48,049 bases of DNA, taken from assembly GCA_049968515.1 (NCBI GenBank), contig JBMFQR010000015.1:1-48049 (forward strand), read 5' to 3'. Origin of the DNA: JAOACQ01 sp049968515. Lineage in GTDB: Bacteria > Spirochaetota > Brevinematia > Brevinematales > JAOACQ01. Positions 8,281 to 16,380 of the stretch are shown piece by piece; the stretch's first letter is position 1; each line of letters starts with the position of its first letter. The translations under genes were made by a program, and so were the position numbers. The notes under the pieces were generated by a model. The model was not told the origin of the DNA, made no database searches, and saw only the letters and a program-made list of their open reading frames with translations.

Positions 8281-9237
8281 TTATTTCCTCCAGCTTCTGT
8301 AAATCCTTTCTGTAATTTTTTTTGCCACTTTATGGGCTGAAAGGTCGTCTTCGGGTTGAAATTTTGGTTCTTTCCCATCAGTAATGCATTCAATAAAGTG
8401 AAGTTGTTCAAGTCTTAATGCATTTTCCTTGTGTACATAGACCTTTTCCATTAAGAATTCCTGTTTGTATTTAATCTCTTCTTTCAATACAGTGTAATCA
8501 GATGTTGGTTGCCTTGTGATTGTAATCTCCTGTGTGTCATAATTTAAAAAAACATAAGATCCTTTCTGGGAAACAGAGAGTGTTCTTATTTTGTTTTCAG
8601 TAACCCTGCTTGCCACAATATTCGCAACCGAACCATTTTCAAAATACATTGTTGCACAGGCAACATCTTCAAAATCAGAATATATTTTGCTGCCGTTTGC
8701 AGAAATTTCAACTGGGTTTGAATTTGCAAGTATCAGGACAATATCAATGTCGTGTATCATCAGGTCAAGCACGACACCAACATCCCTTATCCTTCCGGGA
8801 GGTGACATCCTCTGTGCCTGTATTAAAAACGGATGTTTTACAATATTTCTCAGTTCCTGAACCGCTCCATTAAATCTTTCAACATGTCCAACCTGAAGTA
8901 CAACATCCTTTTTCTGTGCAAGTTCAAAAAGCTTTTCTGCAAAATAGATAGTCTTTGTCATCGGTTTTTCCAGAAGAACATGTTTACCAGCCTTAATGGC
9001 CTCAGATGCAAACTTATAGTGCAAATAAGTAGGTACTGCAATAATTACAGCATCAACTGACTGGAGAAACTTTTTATAGTCACTGTAGCCCTTTATTCCG
9101 TATTTTTCTGAAAGCTCTCCAATCCTCTCTTCATTAATATCACATATAGAAGTAAAGGAAATGTTCGGAATGGTTGAAAGAGTATTTATATGATAGGTAC
9201 CCATATGACCTGTTCCAGCAACACCAATTCTTAACAT
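8281..9237 (-). CDS. Gfo/Idh/MocA family NAD(P)-dependent oxidoreductase
   Basis: A 318-residue dehydrogenase. The N-terminal Rossmann fold has GVAGTGHMG (residues 5-13), the substrate domain begins after the conserved EKPMTK (90-95), and the catalytic-region DLMIHDIDIV follows near 165. The start is ATG 9237, which has AAGGGAG in front; an upstream extension would overlap the DedA gene. Family members oxidise sugars or inositols. One subgroup makes the 3-amino precursor of lipid A (GnnA), which would suit an LPS-bearing cell, but no lpxA or gnnB lies beside it, so that is only a possibility. Confidence 0.8.
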   Translation of the reverse strand: MLRIGVAGTGHMGTYHINTLSTIPNISFTSICDINEERIGELSEKYGIKGYSDYKKFLQSVDAVIIAVPTYLHYKFASEAIKAGKHVLLEKPMTKTIYFAEKLFELAQKKDVVLQVGHVERFNGAVQELRNIVKHPFLIQAQRMSPPGRIRDVGVVLDLMIHDIDIVLILANSNPVEISANGSKIYSDFEDVACATMYFENGSVANIVASRVTENKIRTLSVSQKGSYVFLNYDTQEITITRQPTSDYTVLKEEIKYKQEFLMEKVYVHKENALRLEQLHFIECITDGKEPKFQPEDDLSAHKVAKKITERIYRSWRK

Positions 9238-9271
9238 AAAAAACTCCCTTATAATATGAGACCGGGTATCA

Positions 9272-10081
9272 TTAAGCACTTTTTTCTTTTTTTTCACTAA
9301 CAAAAAACTTCACAGTAAGATAACCAAAAAAGATAATACCCAAAGCAAGAAGTATGTAAGAAATTTCCTNNNNNNNNNNNNNNNNNNNNNNNNNNNNNNN
9401 NNNNNNNNNNNNNNNNNNNNNNNNNNNNNNNNNNNNNNNNNNNNNNNNNNNNNNNNNNNNNNNNNNNNTTTCACTAACAAAAAACTTCACAGTAAGATAA
9501 CCAAAAAAGATAATACCCAAAGCAAGAAGTATGTAAGAAATTTCCTTATAATATCTCTCAAGAATATTTCTCTGGGAATAAAAGAAATATCCAAGTAATG
9601 TTAGAATAATATTCCACAAACCAGAACCAAAGAAGGTAAAAAGGATGAAATCGATAAATTTCATCCTGGCCAGACCTGCAGGAATTGAAATCAACTGCCT
9701 TATCGCAGGAACAAGCCTTCCTATAAATGTTGAGCTTTTGCCATATTTTAAAAAATAGTTTTCAGCTTTCTCTACAGACTTTCTATCTATTAGAAGTAAA
9801 TGTGCGATTTTTGTATCTGCTAATTTATAAATTATTGGTCTACCGAGGATAAATGCAAGATAATAGTTAAACAATGCACCAATGATTGCACCAATTGTAG
9901 AAAATAGGACAACAAGGTAGATATTCAATTCGCCACTGGCAGCCTTCCAGGCAGCAGGAGGCACAACAACCTCCGACGGAAATGGGATAAAAGAGCTTTC
10001 TATTGCCATAAGAAGAGTAATCGTTCCATAATTGATATTTTGCATATACCATTCAATCACATTGGCAAAAAACTTTTCCAT
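9272..10081 (-). CDS. DedA family membrane protein
   Basis: An integral membrane protein of the DedA/SNARE-associated family, whose members flip undecaprenyl phosphate or other lipids and support membrane energetics. Diagnostic segments are ESSFIPFPSEVVVPPAAW near 28-45 and GRLVPAIRQLISIPAGLARM near 121-140, with hydrophobic helices on both sides. The annotated 269 residues include 59 false codons from an unmerged contig overlap: the 78 bp at 9292-9369 recur at 9469-9546 around 99 N. The true length of 210 residues is typical of the family. It is the first gene of the DedA-oxidoreductase-purU group, divergent from aat. Confidence 0.88.
   Translation of the reverse strand: MEKFFANVIEWYMQNINYGTITLLMAIESSFIPFPSEVVVPPAAWKAASGELNIYLVVLFSTIGAIIGALFNYYLAFILGRPIIYKLADTKIAHLLLIDRKSVEKAENYFLKYGKSSTFIGRLVPAIRQLISIPAGLARMKFIDFILFTFFGSGLWNIILTLLGYFFYSQRNILERYYKEISYILLALGIIFFGYLTVKFFVSEXXXXXXXXXXXXXXXXXXXXXXXXXXXXXXXXXXEISYILLALGIIFFGYLTVKFFVSEKKEKSA
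9292..9546. other. Assembly gap with duplicated 78-bp flanks inside the DedA gene
   Basis: The same structure as at 3893-4147: 78 identical bases, 99 N (9370-9468), then the same 78 bases again. Collapsing it removes 177 bases in frame. Confidence 0.9.
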
Positions 10082-10159
10082 ATAACCCCACTTGAAATTT
10101 TTCTGATATAGATTATATAATAAAGTAAGAAAATTGTTAAATTTTGGAAGGAGTGTCTT

Positions 10160-10864
10160 TTGCCGGTATTTAAACTTGAAGATGAGCTTATATTTCCTCC
10201 CGTGGAACTATCAGAGGAGAACGGCCTTCTTGCAGTAGGAGGAGATCTATCACTTGAAAGGTTACTTTTAGCTTATACAAAGGGAATCTTCCCATGGTAT
10301 TCGGATGGTGAACCAATAATGTGGTGGTCACCGGATCCAAGATTTGTAATTTTTTTTGATAAATTCAAAATTCCAAAAAGCCTGAAGAAAGTATTAAATA
10401 AAAATAGTTTTAACGTTACAATCGATAGAGATTTTGAAAATGTTATTTCACAATGTAGAATCTGTCATTCATTAAGAGGTGGGACCTGGATAACTAAAGA
10501 AATGAGGGATGCATATATAAATCTCTATCATCATGGAGTAGCTCACTCAGTGGAGGTGTGGGAGAATAGCAAACTTGTAGGGGGACTTTATGGAGTTTCC
10601 CTCGGAAAGATATTCTTTGGGGAATCAATGTTCAGCCTTGTTCCAAACGCCTCAAAAGTGGCTCTGGTGAAACTGGTCGAGTTTTTAAAAGCTCTTAACT
10701 TTTTGCTTATAGACTCTCAGGTTTTTACTCCTCACATAAGCATAATGGGAGGGCAGAATATTCCGAGAAGTGAATATCTCAAGATACTTGATAAAGCTTT
10801 AGAAAATATGGAAAAGACCACAATTGTCGGAAACTGGAGCGAATTGCTAAGAAAGGAAATTTAG
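10160..10864 (+). CDS. aat: Leucyl/phenylalanyl-tRNA--protein transferase
   Basis: A 234-residue enzyme that adds Leu or Phe from aminoacyl-tRNA to proteins with N-terminal Arg or Lys, marking them for Clp degradation (N-end rule). Family hallmarks are clear: the FPPVELS start, LLAVGGDLS, YTKGIFPWYSDGEPIMWWSP, GTWITKEM and GGLYGVSLGKIFFGESMFS. The start is a TTG at 10160 preceded by GGAAGGAG at good spacing. It stands alone, divergent from DedA. Confidence 0.95.
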   Translation: MPVFKLEDELIFPPVELSEENGLLAVGGDLSLERLLLAYTKGIFPWYSDGEPIMWWSPDPRFVIFFDKFKIPKSLKKVLNKNSFNVTIDRDFENVISQCRICHSLRGGTWITKEMRDAYINLYHHGVAHSVEVWENSKLVGGLYGVSLGKIFFGESMFSLVPNASKVALVKLVEFLKALNFLLIDSQVFTPHISIMGGQNIPRSEYLKILDKALENMEKTTIVGNWSELLRKEI

Positions 10865-10872
10865 GTATAAAT

Positions 10873-11850
10873 TTAAAAAATGCCATTTTTTTCATCAAAA
10901 AGCTCAAAGATTTTACCAATTCCCTCCTTAAGAATATTTTCTTCTACAATAAGACTTAGAACTATATAGGCCTCATTTTCAAAATCGTAAAAATAGCCAG
11001 GGTAAACAAGACAATCCTTTTGTAGCAGTAGTTCTCTTACCCATTCATCCTCACTTAAGACTTTAGGCAGCTGAATTATNNNNNNNNNNNNNNNNNNNNN
11101 NNNNNNNNNNNNNNNNNNNNNNNNNNNNNNNNNNNNNNNNNNNNNNNNNNNNNNNNNNNNNNNNNNNNNNNNNNNNNNTGTCAAAACCTCCTTCTCATCG
11201 GCAAATGAATATCTTTCAGCTTTTTCATCAATATTAAAATCAAAGAAAACCTCATCCACAATAATAGAAATTTTAAAGGTTTTAGCAATTTCAATTATTC
11301 TTTTTCTTTCCTCCGGTAAAATATACGATCCTGTGGGATTGTTTGGATTAATCAAAACAATTGCCTTTGTCCTTTCATCTATGGCATTAAGAATGGAATC
11401 AAAATCAATCTGCCATCCAGCTCCATGAATATAGGTCAACCTGTAGGGTTTTGTATTGACCACATCAAGTGAAGCAAGATATTCAAAGAGTGGATATCCG
11501 GGCAGGGGTATGAGTATATTTTCGTGTGGATCACACAAAATTTTAAAGATATAGCTGTATGCCTCACTTGTTCCCGGAGTGACAAATATATCCTCCGGAT
11601 CGACACAAATATTCCTCTCTTTATAATAAACAGAGATACAATCTCTGGCAACCTTAAGTCCTTTTGGGTCTGGCTCATAAGAGAGATTTTCATCTTTGAG
11701 AAAATATTTAAGCAATTTTTTATTGTATGAAAAGCCAGTCTTTGTGGGATTTGACTCAATTAGATTCAACAGGGATTTTTTATCTTTGGAGTCTAAAATT
11801 TCAGAAAGCTGATTTTTAACAAATGGATAATTTAGCCTTCTTGAAAACAT
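10873..11850 (-). CDS. PLP-dependent class I/II aminotransferase, interrupted by an N gap
   Basis: A cytoplasmic fold-type I aminotransferase. Visible features are the N-terminal SRRLNYPFVKNQL and ESNPTKTGFSY, the cofactor-binding TPGTSEAYSYIF, NPNNPTGSYILP and IIVDEVFFDF. The PLP-binding lysine (usually in an S-K motif) lies in the 99-N gap. About 295 residues are present against a usual 380-390, so the true gap is probably nearer 270-300 bases. I chose ATG 11850; a TTG at 11856 would overlap the tex stop codon. It follows tex in an operon. Substrate specificity is not determinable. Confidence 0.82.
   Translation of the reverse strand: MFSRRLNYPFVKNQLSEILDSKDKKSLLNLIESNPTKTGFSYNKKLLKYFLKDENLSYEPDPKGLKVARDCISVYYKERNICVDPEDIFVTPGTSEAYSYIFKILCDPHENILIPLPGYPLFEYLASLDVVNTKPYRLTYIHGAGWQIDFDSILNAIDERTKAIVLINPNNPTGSYILPEERKRIIEIAKTFKISIIVDEVFFDFNIDEKAERYSFADEKEVLTXXXXXXXXXXXXXXXXXXXXXXXXXXXXXXXXXIIQLPKVLSEDEWVRELLLQKDCLVYPGYFYDFENEAYIVLSLIVEENILKEGIGKIFELFDEKNGIF
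11080..11178. other. Assembly gap of 99 N with unique flanks in the aminotransferase gene
   Basis: The flanks are not duplicated. Comparison with normal aminotransferase length suggests more sequence is missing than the 33 codons implied. Confidence 0.8.
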
Positions 11851-11852
11851 TG

Positions 11853-14069
11853 TCAATCTTTCTTAAAGCCCATATTGCTTAAGAAGCTGCCAAGCGTTCC
11901 GGGAGCGTATTCCGACTTTGGCTTTTGTTTCTTCTGAGGAGTTGCTCTTTCTTCCTTTAAGCTCAATGAAATCCTTTTTCTTAACGGATCAAGCTCAATT
12001 ATTTTAAATTCTCTTACATCCCCTACCTTTAAAATCTCTTCAGGATGGCTAACAAATCTGTCTGAGATTTCAGAGATATGAACAAGAGCTGTCTCTTTAA
12101 TCCCTATATCAACAAATGCACCAAAATCAACCACATTTTTCACCTTACCAACCACCTTCATTCCAACCCTGAGGTCTTCAAAGCTTATTATACCTTTCTG
12201 GAGCACAGGACGTGGATAATCCTCTCTCGGGTCTCTATTTGGCTTTTTCAGTTCATCTATTATTTCCTCGACTGTTGAAATGCTGACATTATACTTTTCA
12301 GAAAGTTTCTTTTTTGCATTCTCAAGATTTGAATTGGTCTTCATTATTTCAAGGATTTCCCTCGCTAATGAATAACTTTCCGGATGTACCCACGTATTAT
12401 CAAGAGGGTTATTGCTTTCAGGTATCTTTAAAAAACCAGCTGCCTGCTCGAATGTCTTTTCTCCAAAACCGGCAATTTTTTTTAGTTCTTCCCTAGATCT
12501 TATAATACCCTTACTTTCCCTGTAACTTACGATGTTTTTTGCGAGAGAGGGGGTAATACCGGAAACATATTTTAATAGAGAGTATGAGGCAGTATTTAGA
12601 TTAACGCCAACATTATTAACCACTGATTCCACGACCTCATCCAGTGCTTTTGAAAGCTTTTTCTGATTGATATCATGCTGATAAAGTCCGACTCCGAGAG
12701 ATTTTGGGTCAATCTTAACAAGCTCTGCAAGTGGATCAAGAAGTCTCCTTCCTATGGATATTGCACCCCTTATTGTAACATCAAGCTCAGGAAATTCCTC
12801 CACTCCAATTTCAGAAGCTGAATAAACAGATGCCCCATCCTCAGAAACGACCGTATAGCTTACATTTAGATTGTATTCGTTTATTGCCTCACTGACAACC
12901 CTCTGAACCTCATGGCTACCTGTACCATTTCCTATTGCTATCAGCTCAATATTGTATTTCTTGCAATATTTTGCGATTATTTCCTTTGATTCTTTTTCCT
13001 TTTCCTGATAGAATACAAAATGCGAAAGATACTTGCCAGTCCTGTCAAGAATCGCAGCCTTTGTGCCAGTTCTTATACCCGGATCTATGCCAAGAATTGT
13101 TGTTCCCTTAAGTGGCGGTTGCATAAGCAAGTTTTTCAGGTTGCTTGAAAAAACCTTAATACTATGCTCCTCTGCTTTTTCTGTACTGTTTGAAATAACT
13201 TCTCTTAAAACCGAAGGGATTAGAAGTCTTTTAAGTCCATCCCTCAATGCGAGAGGAATGTATTTATTTGGCAAAGAATATTTACTCAAAATATTCTCTG
13301 TAAGCTTTTCTTCATCAAAAATCACTTCAAATGATAATTCTTTTTCCCTTTCGCCTCTATTTATTGCAAGAATATGATGTGGCTTTAACTCCTTTATTTC
13401 TGCCTCAAAATCATAGTACATTTTGTAAACACTTATGGCTTCATCCTTTAACCCTTTTACATTAATTCTTCCCGTGGAATATATAAAGTCCCTTACAGTT
13501 GTTCTGTCATCAATATTCTGGGACAATCTCTCTGCCACAATATCCATTGCCCCCTGTAATGCTTCTTCAATATTGTTTACACCCTTTTCTTTATCTATAA
13601 ACCTTTTTGCCTCCTCTTCTATCTGGCTATCGTTTAAGAGATACATCTGGTTTGCAAGTTCTTCAAGTCCCTTTTCGATTGCTATCATGCCTCTTGTTTT
13701 CTTTTTCTTTTTATAGGGAGCATATATATCTTCAAGTTCTGTGATCGTCTCACATTTCAAAAGATTATTGTATAATTCTTCAGAAAGCTTTCCTTGATTA
13801 AATATGCTTTTTATTACTTCAATTCTTCTTTCTTCAAGATTCTCAAGATAATCAAGTCTGTGTGATATTTCTCTTATCTCCACTTCTGATAGATTTCCAG
13901 TCACTTCCTTTCTATACCTTGCAATAAATGGAATTGTATTATCAGACTTCAAAAGATTGACAGTAGCATTAACCTTATGGATAGGTATATTCAATTCGGA
14001 AGAGATCTTTCTTATTATGTCTGGCTGGCTCACCGCAAGACTTTCTACAAATTCGGCTGTTAATTTCAT
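11853..14069 (-). CDS. tex: Tex-family S1 RNA-binding transcription accessory protein
   Basis: A protein of about 738 residues with the full Tex architecture: helical N-terminus, YqgF-like domain beginning TTILGIDPGIRTGTKAA near 325, helix-hairpin-helix segment YVSGITPSLAKNIVSYR near 505, and a C-terminal S1 domain VKNVVDFGAFVDIGIKE near 655. Tex binds nucleic acids and the transcription machinery. I prefer ATG 14069 because AGGTGAG lies just upstream, rather than the GTG three codons earlier. The stop overlaps or abuts the aminotransferase start. Confidence 0.95.
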   Translation of the reverse strand: MKLTAEFVESLAVSQPDIIRKISSELNIPIHKVNATVNLLKSDNTIPFIARYRKEVTGNLSEVEIREISHRLDYLENLEERRIEVIKSIFNQGKLSEELYNNLLKCETITELEDIYAPYKKKKKTRGMIAIEKGLEELANQMYLLNDSQIEEEAKRFIDKEKGVNNIEEALQGAMDIVAERLSQNIDDRTTVRDFIYSTGRINVKGLKDEAISVYKMYYDFEAEIKELKPHHILAINRGEREKELSFEVIFDEEKLTENILSKYSLPNKYIPLALRDGLKRLLIPSVLREVISNSTEKAEEHSIKVFSSNLKNLLMQPPLKGTTILGIDPGIRTGTKAAILDRTGKYLSHFVFYQEKEKESKEIIAKYCKKYNIELIAIGNGTGSHEVQRVVSEAINEYNLNVSYTVVSEDGASVYSASEIGVEEFPELDVTIRGAISIGRRLLDPLAELVKIDPKSLGVGLYQHDINQKKLSKALDEVVESVVNNVGVNLNTASYSLLKYVSGITPSLAKNIVSYRESKGIIRSREELKKIAGFGEKTFEQAAGFLKIPESNNPLDNTWVHPESYSLAREILEIMKTNSNLENAKKKLSEKYNVSISTVEEIIDELKKPNRDPREDYPRPVLQKGIISFEDLRVGMKVVGKVKNVVDFGAFVDIGIKETALVHISEISDRFVSHPEEILKVGDVREFKIIELDPLRKRISLSLKEERATPQKKQKPKSEYAPGTLGSFLSNMGFKKD

Positions 14070-14136
14070 CTTTCTCACCTATGATTAATTATATTACTGC
14101 CCTAACCTGAATTTCAGGTATATCGGCAACTTACAA

Positions 14137-14268
14137 GGGGCTATCCAAAAAGTGACAAATTACTTTGCTGTTATTCTGAGTGAAACGAAGCATATCTTGA
14201 TATTCATTAGAAAATTTTATATTCTTCGCTTTGCTCAGAATGAAAAGTTTAGCTTTTTTGAACAGCCC
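14137..14268. repeat. MITE-like element with terminal and internal inverted repeats
   Basis: This 132-bp non-coding unit begins GGGGCTATCCAAAAAG and ends in the imperfect reverse complement (CTTTTTTGAACAGCCC). Inside lies a second inverted pair: ATTCTGAGTGAAACGAAG on the left, and on the right the complement of ATTCTGAGCAAAGCGAAG. The TTCTGAGCGAAGCGAAG-type core is a motif I recognise as a widespread dispersed palindromic repeat in many bacterial genomes. It sits in the 342-base space between tex and the ferritin promoter. No transposase is present, so it would depend on one in trans. Confidence 0.7.
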
Positions 14269-14331
14269 ATCGTAAATTACAATCCTTTTATATAAAATTA
14301 TAAAATATTTTTAGAATTTTTTCAAAAACAC

Positions 14332-14360
14332 TTGACATAAATAAAAAGTTTTATTATAAT
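14332..14360 (+). promoter_or_regulatory. Consensus sigma-70 promoter of the oxygen-stress operon
   Basis: A perfect -35 TTGACA (14332-14337) and a perfect -10 TATAAT (14355-14360) are separated by the ideal 17 bases. Such a strong promoter fits a repressor-controlled operon; the operator lies just downstream. Confidence 0.85.
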
Positions 14361-14370
14361 AAATGCAAAT

Positions 14371-14385
14371 TTGTAATTATTACAA
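14371..14385 (+). promoter_or_regulatory. PerR/Fur-type operator
   Basis: TTGTAATTATTACAA is a perfect 7-1-7 palindrome. It differs from the PerR box consensus TTATAATnATTATAA by one symmetrical base in each half. It begins 10 bases after the -10, across or just after the expected transcription start, where a bound repressor would block initiation. The second gene of the operon encodes a PerR-like regulator, so autoregulation is the natural inference. Confidence 0.75.
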
Positions 14386-14411
14386 TTTTAAAACAAATAC
14401 AGGAGGATAAA

Positions 14412-14906
14412 ATGATAATTTCGAAAAAGGTCGAAAAAGCTTTAAATGAGCAGGTCAATGCTGAGTTGTTTTCAGCATACCTTTATCTATCTATGTCAGC
14501 AGATTTTGAGTCCAAGAGTTTTACTGGTTTTGCAAAGTGGCTTAAGATTCAGGCAAAGGAAGAGGTTGAGCATGCGATGAAGATTTACAACTATATTATT
14601 GAGAGAGGTGGAAAAGTAGAACTTGAAAAGATTGAAAAACCTAAAACAGAATGGGCTACACCACTTGAAGCATTCAATGATGCTTATGAACACGAGAAAA
14701 AGGTTACTTCTTTAATCTATTCACTTGTTGAACTTGCATTACAGGAAAAAGATTATGCTACAAATGAGATGCTACAATGGTTTGTTAAAGAGCAGGTTGA
14801 AGAAGAAGCTCAAACCCAGTTAATTGTAGAACATCTTAAAATGGCCGGCGATTCAAAGAATGGAATTATGATGATTGACCACAGGTTAAGTAAAAGAGAA
14901 GATTAA
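14412..14906 (+). CDS. ftnA: Bacterial-type ferritin
   Basis: A 164-residue four-helix-bundle iron-storage protein. It shows the ferritin N-terminus KALNEQVNAELFSAYLYLSM, the diiron ligand helix AKEEVEHAMKIYNYI, the segment between helices B and C with ERGGKVELEKIEKP, and the helix D ligands in VKEQVEEEAQTQLI. It would oxidise Fe(II) and store the iron, limiting Fenton chemistry. AGGAGG precedes ATG 14412. It is the first gene of the operon, and its stop codon directly abuts the regulator's start. Confidence 0.95.
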   Translation: MIISKKVEKALNEQVNAELFSAYLYLSMSADFESKSFTGFAKWLKIQAKEEVEHAMKIYNYIIERGGKVELEKIEKPKTEWATPLEAFNDAYEHEKKVTSLIYSLVELALQEKDYATNEMLQWFVKEQVEEEAQTQLIVEHLKMAGDSKNGIMMIDHRLSKRED

Positions 14907-15341
14907 ATGAAAGAGAATATTTTTTCTGACAGGGATATAAAAGATTTTTTAATTGAAAAGGGAATAAAACCTACTTTAATAAGGATAAAAGTCCTTGAAT
15001 ATTTGTGGTCAACAAAGGAACATCCTGATGCTGAAAAAATATTTAACGAGGTTATAAAATATATACCAACTCTTTCTATGACAAGTATTTACAATACGTT
15101 AAACAATTTTGTTGAAAAAGGAATTGTAATTCCAATAAAGATTGAAGAAGGAGTTGTTAGATATGATGGGGATACCAAATCTCACGGTCATTTTAAGTGT
15201 GTAAAGTGTGGAAAAATTTTAGATATTGACATTGAACAGGACATATTTAAAAATAGTATAAAAGAAGGCCAGATTTTAGAGGAGCATATTTACATAATTG
15301 GTATATGTAATGAATGTTTAAATAAACAAGAAGGGAGGTAA
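14907..15341 (+). CDS. perR: PerR-like Fur family repressor
   Basis: A 144-residue Fur-family regulator: a winged-helix DNA-binding half (to about residue 80, with HPDAEKIF and TLSMTSIYNTLN) and a metal-binding dimerisation half. RYDGDTKSHGHF supplies the Asp and His residues of the regulatory metal site. Two CxxC pairs (CVKC and CNEC) form the structural zinc site. The ligand pattern and the oxygen-defence neighbours favour peroxide sensing (PerR) over iron sensing. There is no spacer after ferritin, which suggests coupling. It probably represses its own operon through the palindrome at 14371-14385. Confidence 0.88.
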   Translation: MKENIFSDRDIKDFLIEKGIKPTLIRIKVLEYLWSTKEHPDAEKIFNEVIKYIPTLSMTSIYNTLNNFVEKGIVIPIKIEEGVVRYDGDTKSHGHFKCVKCGKILDIDIEQDIFKNSIKEGQILEEHIYIIGICNECLNKQEGR

Positions 15342-15344
15342 AAA

Positions 15345-15728
15345 ATGGCTGTAAAAATGGGTGTTTACAAATGTAAGGTTTGTGGTAATGTTGTAGAGGT
15401 ATTTGTTGAGGGTGATGGGGAGCTTGTTTGTTGTGGACAACCGATGACTTTTATGGACGAAAAGAATAGAGAGGGTGCAGGAGAAAAGCATCTCCCTGTC
15501 ATTGAGAATGCCAGTGGAGGTATTCTTGTAAAAGTTGGTTCCGTCCCACATCCAATGGAAGCCACTCACTGGATACAGATGATAGAGGTCATTACCAGTG
15601 ATGGATATGTTTTGAGAAAGGATCTGTCACCCGGTGATAAGCCAGAGGCGTTTTTCAATGTTGACAAAAATAAAGTTTCGCTTGTGAGGGAATTCTGCAA
15701 CATTCATGGCCTCTGGGCAACAAAGTAA
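15345..15728 (+). CDS. dfx: Desulfoferrodoxin (superoxide reductase, two-iron class)
   Basis: A 127-residue superoxide reductase that reduces superoxide to hydrogen peroxide without releasing oxygen. The N-terminal desulforedoxin centre has Cys10, Cys13, Cys29 and Cys30 (YKCKVCG and CCGQPM). The catalytic centre has EKHLPVIE with Glu47-His48, HPMEATHW with two His, and the C-terminal CNIHGLW with Cys and His. All ligands are present. GGGAGG precedes ATG 15345. Downstream rubrerythrin can consume the peroxide formed. Confidence 0.97.
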   Translation: MAVKMGVYKCKVCGNVVEVFVEGDGELVCCGQPMTFMDEKNREGAGEKHLPVIENASGGILVKVGSVPHPMEATHWIQMIEVITSDGYVLRKDLSPGDKPEAFFNVDKNKVSLVREFCNIHGLWATK

Positions 15729-15749
15729 AGTTAATCAGGAGGAAAAACT

Positions 15750-16325
15750 ATGGCAAGTGTAAAAGGCACAGAAACAGAGAAGAATCTTCTCAAAGCATTT
15801 GCAGGTGAATCTCAGGCAAGAACAAGGTATACTTTCTTTGCCTCTGTAGCTAAAAAAGAAGGATACGAGCAGATTGCTCAAATCTTTATGGAAACAGCGG
15901 AAAATGAGAAAGAACATGCAAAAAGATTTTTTAGCTACCTTGAAGGCGGAATGGTAGAAATTGATGCCGCATATCCGGCTGGAATCATAGGGGACACTTT
16001 AACAAATCTTAAACAGGCTGCTGCCGGAGAAAATGAGGAGCACACAAAGCTTTATCCAATGTTTGCTGACGTTGCAGAAAGGGAAGGTTTTAAAGATATA
16101 GCGGCCCTCTTTAGAAATGTTGCAAAAGTCGAAGTTGAACACGAAAAGAGATATCTAAAACTTGCACAGAATATCGAAAAGAGAGAGGTTTTCAAAAAAT
16201 CAACCACTGTAAGATGGAAATGTCTCAACTGTGGCTATGTGCATGAGGGACCTGAGGCTCCTGAAAAGTGCCCATCTTGTTTACATCCGAGAGCCTATTT
16301 TGCTTTGAAAGAGGAAAATTATTAA
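15750..16325 (+). CDS. rbr: Rubrerythrin
   Basis: A 191-residue NADH-peroxidase component that reduces hydrogen peroxide at a diiron centre. The ferritin-like domain carries GESQARTRYTFFA, ENEKEHAKRFF and KVEVEHEKRYLKLA, which give the Glu/His ligands. The C-terminal rubredoxin domain has WKCLNCGYVHEG and KCPSCLHPRAYF (four Cys for one iron). It is full length. AGGAGG precedes ATG 15750. Confidence 0.97.
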   Translation: MASVKGTETEKNLLKAFAGESQARTRYTFFASVAKKEGYEQIAQIFMETAENEKEHAKRFFSYLEGGMVEIDAAYPAGIIGDTLTNLKQAAAGENEEHTKLYPMFADVAEREGFKDIAALFRNVAKVEVEHEKRYLKLAQNIEKREVFKKSTTVRWKCLNCGYVHEGPEAPEKCPSCLHPRAYFALKEENY

Positions 16326-16333
16326 ATGATAAA

Positions 16334-16355
16334 GGGCACTGGCTCACCAGTGCCC
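16334..16355 (+). promoter_or_regulatory. Perfect hairpin between rbr and the downstream genes
   Basis: GGGCACTGG, loop CTCA, CCAGTGCCC: a 9-bp G+C-rich stem with no mismatch, nine bases after the rubrerythrin stop. It is followed by A residues, not T, so it is not a standard terminator on this strand. It may stabilise the upstream mRNA or partly attenuate transcription, splitting expression of the four defence genes from the three small genes after it. Confidence 0.6.
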
Positions 16356-16380
16356 AAAAACCACCGCTGTGGAGAAATAT

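Noticed and set aside
13033..13716. Long antisense ORFs inside tex
   Set aside because: They lie wholly opposite a well-conserved gene and show no recognisable protein or ribosome binding site.
16334..16355. Hairpin after rubrerythrin as a rho-independent terminator
   Set aside because: It is followed by A residues rather than T on the coding strand, and co-directional genes continue immediately.
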